Positions 43,720 to 52,041 of a stretch of DNA of 64,000 nt are shown here, one piece after another. The DNA is from Pseudomonas sp. 8AS (GTDB lineage Bacteria > Pseudomonadota > Gammaproteobacteria > Pseudomonadales > Pseudomonadaceae): assembly GCF_902506505.1 (NCBI RefSeq), contig NZ_LR733406.1, forward strand, positions 2,752,228-2,816,227, written 5' to 3'. The position numbers and the translations under genes were made by a program. The number at the start of each line of letters is the position of its first letter. Position 1 is the stretch's first letter. Under the pieces are notes generated by a model. It saw only the letters and a program-made list of their open reading frames with translations. It made no database searches and was not told the DNA's origin.

Positions 43720-45885
43720 TCAGAAGCGCGTATCGAGCGCCAGCTCGAAACTGCGTGGCGCGCCCATGTAGTAGAGGCTGGCGTAGGCCTGCCTGGCGTA
43801 GACCTCGTCGGTCAGGTTGCGCACCCGTGCGGTCAGCGTGCTGTGCTGGTCCACCCGGTAGCGGGCGAAGGCGCCGTACAGGGTGTAGGCCGGCGCCTTG
43901 AGGCTGTTGGCGTTGTCGGCGAAGACCGAGGCGACATAGCGGGCATCCACCCCGGCCTGCCAGGCCGGGGCGATGTCGTAGCTCAGCCAGGCGTTGGCGA
44001 CGTGGTCCGGCACGTTGCTCGGGCTGTTGCCCGCGCGCGACACCGACTGGCCGCCGACGGCCTCGTTGAACTCGTCGTAGCGGGCATCGACGTAGGCGTA
44101 GTTGGCCTCGGCCAGCAGCTTGGGCGTGAGCTGCAGCTTGCCGGCCAGCTCGATACCGCGCGAGGTCTGCTGGCCCGCCTGCACCGTCAGGTTGGGGTTG
44201 CTGGAATCCTTCACCGTGAAGTCGCGGCGCACGATCTGGTACAGCGCCAGGGTGGCCGAGCCGCGGCCGTCGAGGAAGTCGAACTTGCTGCCCGCTTCCC
44301 ACTGCTCGCCGGTGGTCAGGTCGTACAGACCGACCTGCGAGTAGGTAGCCGAGGCCAGCGAGCCGGCCGGCGGGTCGGCGGCGGTACTGTACTGCACGTA
44401 GACGTTGGCCGCCGGGGTCAGCGCGTAGACCAGGCCGAGCCGGCCGGTGACTGGCTCCCAGGTGCGCTCGAAGAATGCCGGGCTGGTCGGCGTCACCGCG
44501 CCGTAGTTGCTCACCTCCATGTGCAGGTGGTCGTAGCGCAGGCCGCTGAGCAACGCCAGGCGCGGGCTCAGCTCCAGGCGGTTCTCCAGGAAGCCGGCCA
44601 GGGTGGTGACTTCGTGCTTGCGCTGCTTGCGCAGGCCGCCGTTGACCCCGGGGATGTCATGGAAGCTGCCGGGGTCGAAATGCTCGGCGTCCACCGTGTC
44701 GTACGGGGCACTGGAAAACGCCGAGCTGGGGTGCAGGCGCTGACGGTTGAGCGAGTAGTCGAGCCCCGCCGACCACTGGCTGAACAGGCCGAACAGCTGG
44801 TTGTCGTGGCGCAGCTCGAAGCGGTTGCCATCGACCCGCTGGTCGTGGCGCTGCAGCAGCGCCGAATAGCGCCGGACCAGGCTGTTGTCGGCGTTGTAGC
44901 GGTAGTTCTCCAGGTTGCGGTAATCGCGCTGGGCGTCGTAGTGGTACAGGGTGTTCTGCAGGCTGCTGCTGTCGTCGATCCGGTAGTCGATGATCGAGCG
45001 CAGCCAGCGCACACGCTGCTCGTAGCGCCCGTCGGCGACGTTGTAGTTCTCGAAGCGGCGATCCTCGTCGATCTTCATCGTGCCACCGACCGGGTTGCGC
45101 AGCGGCGAGCCCCAGTAGGGGCTGTCTTCGCGGTCCTCCTGGTACTCCAGGGCCAGAGTGTGGCTGAGGTCGGGCGTGAGGTCGCTGAGGATGGAGAACG
45201 CCGTGCTGGTGGACTCGCGCTCGTTGCGGTCCATGTAGCCGTCGCCGGCCGTGCGGCTGACGTCCAGGCGGGCGAAGTGCCGGGGTTCGGGGCCGCTGCT
45301 CAGGGCCTGGTTGACCCCGAGCGACAGCTCCGAGCTGTCGTAACTGCCATAGCGCAGGCGGCCTTGCAGCGCCTGTTCCTCGCGGCTGGCCAGCTTGGTG
45401 ATGTAGTTGATCGAGCCGCCGACGGCGCCCGCCCCGTAGAGGAAGGTCGAGGGCCCACCGAGCAGTTCGACACGGTCGTAGATCCAGGCGTCCACCGGGC
45501 GATTGGCGCTGCTGTAGCTCATGCCGATGCCGTTGTAGAGCTGGGTGATCTGCCCGGCGGTGAAGCCGCGGTAGGAGACGAAACCGCCATAGCCGGGGTT
45601 GGCCGAGGCGTTGACCCCGGTCATGCCGTTGATCACGTCCTGGGTGTCCTTGGCGCCGCGCGCCTCGATCAGGGCGCGGTCGGCGACGCTGACCGAGGCC
45701 GGGGTTTCGCGGGCGCTCAGGCCCAGGCGCGAGCCGGTCTTGATCGGTTGGTCGAGGATCACCCCGGAGGGGGCTTCGGCGCTGGCGCTGATGGTGCTGG
45801 TGGGCAGATCGAGTGGCGTGCCGGCGGCCCACGCCAGCGGGCTGCTGCCGAGCAGCAGCACCAGGCCGGTAGTTCTGATGGTCAT
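43720..45885 (-). CDS. TonB-dependent outer membrane receptor (probable copper/metallophore uptake)
   Basis: 721 residues. A signal peptide ends near AWA-AGTP; the plug domain includes GVNASANPGYGGFVSYRGFT and RVELLGGPSTFLYGAGAVGGSINYITK; a 22-strand barrel ends in phenylalanine (FELALDTRF). Sequence type is that of siderophore receptors, but the neighbours (DUF2946, PepSY, PCuAC) are those of copper acquisition loci, and no Fur box was seen upstream. ATG 45885, preceded by GGAAG, gives a proper signal peptide; the frame opens at 45912. The substrate is inferred from context only. Confidence 0.86.
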   Translation of the reverse strand: MTIRTTGLVLLLGSSPLAWAAGTPLDLPTSTISASAEAPSGVILDQPIKTGSRLGLSARETPASVSVADRALIEARGAKDTQDVINGMTGVNASANPGYGGFVSYRGFTAGQITQLYNGIGMSYSSANRPVDAWIYDRVELLGGPSTFLYGAGAVGGSINYITKLASREEQALQGRLRYGSYDSSELSLGVNQALSSGPEPRHFARLDVSRTAGDGYMDRNERESTSTAFSILSDLTPDLSHTLALEYQEDREDSPYWGSPLRNPVGGTMKIDEDRRFENYNVADGRYEQRVRWLRSIIDYRIDDSSSLQNTLYHYDAQRDYRNLENYRYNADNSLVRRYSALLQRHDQRVDGNRFELRHDNQLFGLFSQWSAGLDYSLNRQRLHPSSAFSSAPYDTVDAEHFDPGSFHDIPGVNGGLRKQRKHEVTTLAGFLENRLELSPRLALLSGLRYDHLHMEVSNYGAVTPTSPAFFERTWEPVTGRLGLVYALTPAANVYVQYSTAADPPAGSLASATYSQVGLYDLTTGEQWEAGSKFDFLDGRGSATLALYQIVRRDFTVKDSSNPNLTVQAGQQTSRGIELAGKLQLTPKLLAEANYAYVDARYDEFNEAVGGQSVSRAGNSPSNVPDHVANAWLSYDIAPAWQAGVDARYVASVFADNANSLKAPAYTLYGAFARYRVDQHSTLTARVRNLTDEVYARQAYASLYYMGAPRSFELALDTRF

Positions 45886-45966
45886 GCAAGACTTCCGTGC
45901 AGGAAAAATCAACCGGGCCTACGGCCGCCCTGCGCGCAGGCGCAGGCAGGCACGTGGCCGAATGTT

Positions 45967-46356
45967 TCAGGCAGGCAAGTCGGTGGGTGAAGCGCGGGGG
46001 TTGAGCGAGGGCCACAGGTAGCGCGGCGGCGGTTGCGCCCAGTGTTGCGGCTGGCTGGGCGCGCCGCCGACGGCCGGCGGGAAGCCCGCGGCCCAGGCGT
46101 GGCTGTGCAGGGCCACGGCCAGGCCGTATGACGAGCACAGCGGGCAGGAAAACGCATCGGCCTGGTGCTGCGGCGAGCCCTCGCCCAGGTCCACCGCCGC
46201 GACATTACTGCCTTCTGCGCAGAAGCCGCCCTGCAGGCCGCTGAGGCGCAGGCCGCTGGCCTGGCCGTGATGCAAACCGCAGGCGAACAGGCTGAGCAGG
46301 AGGCTGGTGTACAGCGCCCAGGCGATCAGCGTGCGGTGGTCACGGGTCAGAGTCAT
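45967..46356 (-). CDS. DUF2946 family protein
   Basis: 129 residues. One N-terminal membrane segment (LIAWALYTSLLLSLFACGLHHG), a periplasmic region with the family motif FSCPLCSSYG and a proline-rich tail. DUF2946 proteins are found next to TonB copper receptors and PCuAC proteins, as here. The CxxC and nearby His residues could bind Cu(I). It lies 81 bp upstream of the receptor on the same strand and is the first gene of the cluster. Confidence 0.8.
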   Translation of the reverse strand: MTLTRDHRTLIAWALYTSLLLSLFACGLHHGQASGLRLSGLQGGFCAEGSNVAAVDLGEGSPQHQADAFSCPLCSSYGLAVALHSHAWAAGFPPAVGGAPSQPQHWAQPPPRYLWPSLNPRASPTDLPA

Positions 46357-46587
46357 GGCCGCGACTCTACCACCGCCGCGCCGGAGGATAGAAGCCGGCA
46401 GCCCCCGGCCATTTGCCGCACCCGCGCGTCAGTGCGCACCGATAGGGTACGCCAGGCAGGGCCTGCCCTCTGCGGCTGTGGAGCATTGCATCAGGGCGCT
46501 GTCGAAATCCCCAGGGCTGCAACGACTAGTACAGGAAGCGCCCGGCACTATGCTCAGCGCATGCCCGACCAACCCAGGGAGTCGACC

Positions 46588-47247
46588 ATGGCCATCCAGC
46601 TCTATGCCCATCCCTTCTCGTCCTACTGCCAGAAGGTGCTGATCGCCCTCTATGAGAACGCCATCCCCTTCGAGTGGCGCCTGCTCGCCCCGGAAAACCC
46701 GCAGGCCATGGCCGAACTGGCGGCGCGCTGGCCGTTCCGGCGTTTCCCGCTGCTGCTCGACGGCGAGCGTGCGCTAAGCGAGTCGAGCATCATCATCGAA
46801 TACCTGCAGCAGCATTACCCCGGCGCCAGCCGCCTACTCCCCGAGGATGCCGACGACGCGCTGGAGGTGCGCTTCATGGACCGCTGCTTCGACCTGTATG
46901 TTTCCACGCCGATGACCGCCTGCGTGTTCGACCAGTTGCGCCCCGAGGCGCAGCGCGATGCCTGGGGCGTGGCGCAGGCGCGGCAGCTGCTGCAAACCGC
47001 CTACTGCTGGCTCGACAAGAAAATGGCCGGGCGCGAATGGGCCGCCGGCGCCGACTTCAGCCTGGCCGACTGCGCCGCCGCGCCGGCGCTGTTCTATGCC
47101 GACTGGATAGAGCCGATAGCCCCGGAGTTCGGCACCCTGCGCGCCTACCGCCAGCGCCTGCTGGCGCGGCCCTCCTTCGCCCGTGCGGTGGACGAGGCGC
47201 GGCCGTACCGGCACCTGTTCCCGCTGGGTGCGCCGGAGCGCGACTGA
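46588..47247 (+). CDS. glutathione S-transferase family protein
   Basis: 219 residues. A thioredoxin-like N-terminal domain (LYAHPFSSYCQKVLIALYENAIPFEW, with SSYC as the likely active-site segment and ESSIIIEYL for glutathione binding) and an all-helical C-terminal domain (FSLADCAAAPALFYADW) are present. AGGGA lies 7 nt before ATG 46588. It is convergent with opmB, with 1 bp between the stop codons. The substrate is unknown. Confidence 0.88.
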   Translation: MAIQLYAHPFSSYCQKVLIALYENAIPFEWRLLAPENPQAMAELAARWPFRRFPLLLDGERALSESSIIIEYLQQHYPGASRLLPEDADDALEVRFMDRCFDLYVSTPMTACVFDQLRPEAQRDAWGVAQARQLLQTAYCWLDKKMAGREWAAGADFSLADCAAAPALFYADWIEPIAPEFGTLRAYRQRLLARPSFARAVDEARPYRHLFPLGAPERD

Positions 47248-47248
47248 A

Positions 47249-48715
47249 CTATTCGGTCGGCTCGATCGGCTCGGTCACGCCATCCCAGCCGCCACCGAGG
47301 GCGGCGACCAGCTGCACGCTGGCGGTCAGGCGGTTGCCCTGCAGGGTCAGGCGCGTGCGTTCGCTGGACAGGGCGCTGGTCTGCACGCTGACCACGTCGG
47401 TGAACTCCACGGTGCCGGCCTTGTACTGGTTGAGGATCAGCCGCAGCGACTCGCGCGCGGCGTCCAGCCCCTCTTGCTGCACCACGGCTTCGCGCTCCAG
47501 TACGGCCAGCTGCACCAGGTAGTCCTCCACCTCGCGGAAACCTTGCAGCACGGTCAGCCGGTAGTCGGCCACGGTCTGGTCGTAGCTGGCCTCGGCCTGC
47601 TCGACCTGGGAGCGGATCAGCCCGCCGTCGAACAGGTTGAGGGCGAACTGCGGGCCGATCGACCAGAAGCGGTTGGGCAGGCTGATCCATTCGTCGAGGC
47701 TGCCGCTGCGGTAACCGCCGCTGGCACTCAGGGTCAGGTCCGGGTAGTAGGCGGCCTTGGCCACGCCGATCTGGGCGTTGGCGGCGATCACCCGGCGCTC
47801 GGCAGCGGCGATATCCGGGCGGCGTTCCAGTAACGCGGAAGGCAGGCTCAGCGGCACCGCCGGCAGCTGCGGCACCTGTTCGCGCGCGGCCAGCTCGAAC
47901 TCTGACGGCGCCACCCCGACCAGCACGGCCAGGGCATGTTCCAGCTGGGCGCGCTGGTATTCCAGGTCGACCGCATCGGCCTCGGTGCTTTTCAGCTGGG
48001 TCAGCGCCTGGGTCACGTCGGAGCGCGGCACGATGCCGGCCTGGTACTGGTTCTCGGCGATGCGGAAGGCCTGTTTATAGGCGGCCACGGTCTCGTCGAG
48101 CAGGCGTTTCTGCTCATCCAGCACCCGTAGCTGCAGGTAGCTCTGCACCAGTTCGGACTGCTGGCTGAGGCGCACGGCGGCCAGATCGGCGGCGCTGGCC
48201 TGCAGGCTGGCGCTGTCGGCTTCCAGCTGGCGGCGCAGCTTGCCCCAGACATCCACTTCCCAGCTCACGCCGAGGCTGGCGTCATAGGTCTTGGAGACCT
48301 GCGCGGCATTCGAGCCGCTGACGCTGACCCCGCCGGTGGTGCCGATGGTGCTGTCGCCGCCGCCCTGGCCGGCGCGGGTCACCCCGGTATCCAGGCCAAT
48401 AGTCGGGAAGAACGCGGCCCGCGCCCCACGGGCCAGAGCCCTGGCCTGGCGGTACTGGGCTTCCGCGCTGGCCAGGCTCTGGTTGTTGGCATTGAGCCGT
48501 TCGATCAGTTGGTTCAGTTCGCCGTCGCCGTACAGCTCCCACCAGTTGCCGCGCAGCTGGGTGTCGGCCGGCGCCGCCGCCTTCCAGCCGGCCGCCTGCT
48601 TGAACTGCAGCGACTCGGCGGAAGCCGGGCGCTGGTAGTCGGGGCCGATGGCACAGGCGCCCAGAGTCAGGGCGGCAACGGCGAGGCACAGCGGGCGAAG
48701 GAGCGAAGGCTTCAT
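47249..48715 (-). CDS. opmB: outer membrane efflux lipoprotein OpmB
   Basis: 488 residues of the NodT outer membrane factor family. The lipobox is ALTLGAC|AIGPDY; conserved segments include SWEVDVWGKLRRQLEADSAS and ALLERRPDIAAAERRVIAAN. It closes the muxABC-opmB operon (PA2528-PA2525 in P. aeruginosa), which affects resistance to aztreonam, macrolides and novobiocin. ATG 48715 is clear: upstream, the same frame is not protein-like. The start overlaps the stop of a short duplicated fragment of muxC. Confidence 0.92.
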   Translation of the reverse strand: MKPSLLRPLCLAVAALTLGACAIGPDYQRPASAESLQFKQAAGWKAAAPADTQLRGNWWELYGDGELNQLIERLNANNQSLASAEAQYRQARALARGARAAFFPTIGLDTGVTRAGQGGGDSTIGTTGGVSVSGSNAAQVSKTYDASLGVSWEVDVWGKLRRQLEADSASLQASAADLAAVRLSQQSELVQSYLQLRVLDEQKRLLDETVAAYKQAFRIAENQYQAGIVPRSDVTQALTQLKSTEADAVDLEYQRAQLEHALAVLVGVAPSEFELAAREQVPQLPAVPLSLPSALLERRPDIAAAERRVIAANAQIGVAKAAYYPDLTLSASGGYRSGSLDEWISLPNRFWSIGPQFALNLFDGGLIRSQVEQAEASYDQTVADYRLTVLQGFREVEDYLVQLAVLEREAVVQQEGLDAARESLRLILNQYKAGTVEFTDVVSVQTSALSSERTRLTLQGNRLTASVQLVAALGGGWDGVTEPIEPTE

Positions 48716-48971
48716 ACGTGGGTATCCAGGGCAGCATCGGTGCGCACGCCGCGCCAGCGGTTGACGCGGTGGCGCAGGCGGTCGAGGTAGAGATAGACCA
48801 CCGGGGTGGCATGGCGGGTCAGCAGCTGGCTGGAGGTCCGTGCAGGCTTCATACGGGCGTGTCCAGCGCAGCATCGCTACGCACGCCGCGCCAGCGGTTG
48901 ACCTGGTGGCGCAGGCGGTCGAGGTACAGGTAGACCACCGGGGTGGTATAGAGGGTCAAGAGCTGACTGAG
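48708..48971. repeat. tandem direct repeat, about 125 bp, period 137 bp
   Basis: 48708-48833 and 48845-48970 align base for base with an offset of 137, at roughly 85-88% identity by eye. The shared core includes GCCGCGCCAGCGGTTGAC and GGTGGCGCAGGCGGTCGAGG. The right copy is the true 3' end of muxC; the left copy joins opmB. Confidence 0.88.
48712..48852 (-). pseudogene. 46-codon duplicated fragment of muxC 3' end, still an open frame
   Basis: The ORF starts at an ATG that overlaps the muxC stop (ATGA) and stops in a TGA that overlaps the opmB start (ATGA). Its first three codons are those of opmB (ATGAAGCCT); from codon 6 onward it matches the last 40 residues of MuxC at about 33 of 40 positions, ending DAALDTHV against DAALDTPV. 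It arose by tandem duplication across the muxC/opmB junction. It has probably no function of its own but may preserve translational coupling to opmB. Confidence 0.85.
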
Positions 48972-51956
48972 GATCAGCCCGCCGACTATGGTCAGGCCCA
49001 GCGGCTGGCGCATCTCCGCGCCTTCGCTCATGCCCAGCAGCAGCGGCAAGGCGCCGAGCATGGCGGCCAGGGTGGTCATCATGATCGGGCGGAAACGCAG
49101 CAGGCAGGCGCGGCGGATCGACTCCTGCGGACTGAGCTTGTCGTGGCGCTCCAGCTCCAGGGCCAGATCGATCATCAGGATGGCGTTCTTCTTCACCACG
49201 CCGATCAGCAGGAACAGGCCGAGCAGCGAGATCAGGCTGAACTCGCCGCCGCTGAGGATGATCGCCAGCAGCGCACCGACCCCGGCCGAGGGCAGCGTGG
49301 AGAGGATGGTCAGCGGGTGGATATAGCTCTCGTAGAGGATGCCGAGGACGATGTAGACCACCAGCAGCGCGCTGAGGATCATCAGCGGCTGGCCCTTGGC
49401 CGCGGCCTGGAATGCCCCTCCGGTGCCGCCGACCAGGCCCTGGACCTCGGTGGGCAGGTTGACCTGCGCCACCGCCTGGGCGATCGCCAGGTTGGCCTGC
49501 TCCTGGGTGACGTCCTTGGCCAGCGAATAGCCGATGCTTTCCGCGGCGAACTGGCCCTGGTGGTTGACCCGGTCCTCCTCCAGGCTGCGCTGCCAGCGGG
49601 CGAAGCTGGACAGCGGCACCCGCGCCCCGTCGGCGCTGATCACCTGGATCTGGTCCAGCGCCTCGGGGTACTCGGCAAACGTCGGATCGATCTCCATCAC
49701 CACGCTGTACTGGTTGAGGCTGTCGTAGATGGTGGAGATCTGCCGCTGGCTGAAGGCGTTGTTCAGCACCGCGGTGACCATGGCCATGTCCACGCCCAGG
49801 CGCTGGGCGGTGGCGCGGTCGATCTGCAGGCTGATCTGCTGGGCGCCCTCGCCTTCGTTGGCGTCGATATCGGTCAGCTCCGGCAGCCTGGCCAGGGCGT
49901 CGCGCACCTTGGGCAGCCACTCGCGCAGGTCGTCCAGGCTGCTGGCCAGCAGCACGTATTCGTTCTCCGAGCTGCGCCCCTGGCGGCCGCCGAACTGCAG
50001 GTCCTGGTCGGGCATCAGCATCAGGCGGCCGCCCGGCACCTTGGGCACGCTGTCGCGCAGGCGCTCGATCACCTGCTGGGCCGACACGCCGCGCTCGCCG
50101 ATGGGTTTCAGGCGCACCACCAGGAAGGCGTTGTTGATCCCGCCGTTGCCGCCAATGAAGCCGGCCACGCTCTGCACCGCCGGATCGGCCAGCAGCGCGC
50201 GGCGGTAGATCTCCATCTTCGGCTGCATGACCTGGAACGACAGGCCGTCGTCGCCACGGACGAAACCGATCAACTGGCCGGTGTCCTGCTGCGGCATGAA
50301 GGTCTTCGGCACTTCGATGAACAGGAATACGTTGAACGCGATGGTCGCCAGCAGGCTGCACAGGGTCAGCCGCGAGTGACGCAGGGCCCAGTCCAGGCTG
50401 CGTGCGTAGCCGTCCAGCACCCGCTCCTGCAGGCGCGCGCCGAAGCGCTGCAGGCGCCCAGGTTGGCGCTCAGCCGCCTCGGCCTTGAGCCAGCGCGCGC
50501 AGAGCATCGGCGTCAGGGTCAGCGACACCAGCATGGAGATCAGGATCGCCACGGTCAGGGTGATTGAGAACTCGCGGAACAGGCTGGCGACTATGTCGCC
50601 CATGAACAGGATGGAGAGGAACACCGCGACCAGTGACAGGTTCATCGACAGCAGGGTGAAGCCGACTTCCTGGGCGCCTTTGAATGCCGCCGCCATGGGC
50701 TTCTCGCCAGCCTCGATATGCCGCGAGATGTTCTCCAGCACCACGATGGCGTCGTCCACCACCAGGCCGGTGGCGATGATCAGCGCCATCAGCGACAGGT
50801 TGTTCAAGGAGAAATCCAGCAGGTACATCACCGCAAAGGTGCCGACCAGCGACACCGGCACCGCCAGCGCCGGGATCAGCGCGGCGCGCCAGCGGCCGAG
50901 GAAGGCGAACACCACCAGGATCACCAGCGCCACGGCGATCAGCAGGGTGCGCTCGGCCTCGTGCAGGGTGGCGCGGATCACCGGCGAGCGGTCCATCGCC
51001 ACTTCCAGCTGCACGCTGGCCGGGATCACCGCCTGCAACCCGGGCAGCTCGGCGCGGATGTCCTCGATGGTCTCGATGATATTGGCGCCGGGCTGGCGGT
51101 TGATCACCAGCAGCACCGAGTCGTCGTCGTTGTAGAAGCCGCTGTTGTAGCGATTTTCCACCGAGTCGCGGACCGTAGCCACATCGCTCAGGCGCACCGC
51201 CGCGTTGTTCTGGTAGCGGATGATCAGCGGCTGGTAGTCGGCGGCCTTTTCCAGCTGGTCGTTGGCCTGGATCTGCCAGTGGCGGCTGGCGTCTTCCACG
51301 GCGCCCTTGGGTCGGTCGAGGTTGGCCGTGGCGATGGCGCTGCGCACCTCGTCCAGGGCGATGCCGTACTGGTCGAGCAGGCGCGGCTGCAGCTCCACCC
51401 GCACCGCCGGCAACGAGCTGCCGCCGATCTGGATCTGGCCGACGCCCTGCACCTGGGCCAGTTTCTGCGCCAGCACGGTGGAGGCGACGTCGTACAGCTG
51501 GCTCTTGTCCAGCAGTGGCGAGGTCAGCGACAGCACCATGATCGGTGCCTGCGAGGGGTTGAACTTCTTGTAGGTGGGCATGCTGCGCATGCCGCTGGGC
51601 AGCAGGTTGCGCGCGGCGTTGATGGCCGCCTGCACCTCGCGGGCGGCGGCGTCGACGTTACGCTCGAGGTCGAAGAGGATGACGATCTGCGTGCTGCCCT
51701 GGCTGCTGCGGCTGGTCATCTCGCTGATCCCGGCGATGCTGCCGAGCGATCGCTCCAGCGGCGTTGCCACGCTGGAGGCCATCACCTGCGGGCTGGCGCC
51801 CGGCAGCGTGGCGTTGACCACGATGGCCGGGAAATCCATCTTCGGCAGCGGCGCCACCGACAGCAGACCGAAGCTGACCCAGCCGAGCAGCAGAATCGCC
51901 AGGCTCAGCAGCAGCGTGGCCACCGGCCGGCGGATAAAGGGCGCGGAGATGTTCAT
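48849..51956 (-). CDS. muxC: RND efflux inner-membrane transporter MuxC
   Basis: 1035 residues of the MdtC/MuxC branch of RND pumps, which forms a heteromultimer with MuxB. The proton-relay motif GLVVDDAIVVLENISRH is in the fourth helix, and LSILFMGDIVASLFREF and the C-terminal GVVKKNAILMIDLALELER repeat are intact. ATG 51956 is preferred to 51962 because AGG then lies 9 nt upstream and the protein starts MNISAPFIRRPVATLL. It is separated from muxB by 85 bp that contain a REP-like palindrome, unlike the tight coupling elsewhere in the operon. Confidence 0.93.
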   Translation of the reverse strand: MNISAPFIRRPVATLLLSLAILLLGWVSFGLLSVAPLPKMDFPAIVVNATLPGASPQVMASSVATPLERSLGSIAGISEMTSRSSQGSTQIVILFDLERNVDAAAREVQAAINAARNLLPSGMRSMPTYKKFNPSQAPIMVLSLTSPLLDKSQLYDVASTVLAQKLAQVQGVGQIQIGGSSLPAVRVELQPRLLDQYGIALDEVRSAIATANLDRPKGAVEDASRHWQIQANDQLEKAADYQPLIIRYQNNAAVRLSDVATVRDSVENRYNSGFYNDDDSVLLVINRQPGANIIETIEDIRAELPGLQAVIPASVQLEVAMDRSPVIRATLHEAERTLLIAVALVILVVFAFLGRWRAALIPALAVPVSLVGTFAVMYLLDFSLNNLSLMALIIATGLVVDDAIVVLENISRHIEAGEKPMAAAFKGAQEVGFTLLSMNLSLVAVFLSILFMGDIVASLFREFSITLTVAILISMLVSLTLTPMLCARWLKAEAAERQPGRLQRFGARLQERVLDGYARSLDWALRHSRLTLCSLLATIAFNVFLFIEVPKTFMPQQDTGQLIGFVRGDDGLSFQVMQPKMEIYRRALLADPAVQSVAGFIGGNGGINNAFLVVRLKPIGERGVSAQQVIERLRDSVPKVPGGRLMLMPDQDLQFGGRQGRSSENEYVLLASSLDDLREWLPKVRDALARLPELTDIDANEGEGAQQISLQIDRATAQRLGVDMAMVTAVLNNAFSQRQISTIYDSLNQYSVVMEIDPTFAEYPEALDQIQVISADGARVPLSSFARWQRSLEEDRVNHQGQFAAESIGYSLAKDVTQEQANLAIAQAVAQVNLPTEVQGLVGGTGGAFQAAAKGQPLMILSALLVVYIVLGILYESYIHPLTILSTLPSAGVGALLAIILSGGEFSLISLLGLFLLIGVVKKNAILMIDLALELERHDKLSPQESIRRACLLRFRPIMMTTLAAMLGALPLLLGMSEGAEMRQPLGLTIVGGLILSQLLTLYTTPVVYLYLDRLRHQVNRWRGVRSDAALDTPV

Positions 51957-51967
51957 TTCCATGCACC

Positions 51968-52033
51968 TGTAGGAGCCAGCTTGCTGGCGATGCTTCTGCT
52001 GGTGACCGGATCGCCAGCAAGCTGGCTCCTACA
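51968..52033. repeat. REP-like 24-bp palindrome between muxB and muxC
   Basis: The arm beginning TGTAGGAGCCAGCTTGCTGG (51968-51991) is the exact reverse complement of 52010-52033, which ends CTGGCTCCTACA, with an 18-nt loop. The TGTAGGAGC/GCTCCTACA ends are a well-known pseudomonad dispersed repeat type. It would form a strong hairpin in the mux transcript. Confidence 0.88.
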
Positions 52034-52041
52034 AAGAACAA

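Noticed and set aside
45886..45966. Fur box upstream of the TonB receptor
   Set aside because: No GATAATGATAATC-like sequence is present in the 81-bp gap or in front of the DUF2946 gene.
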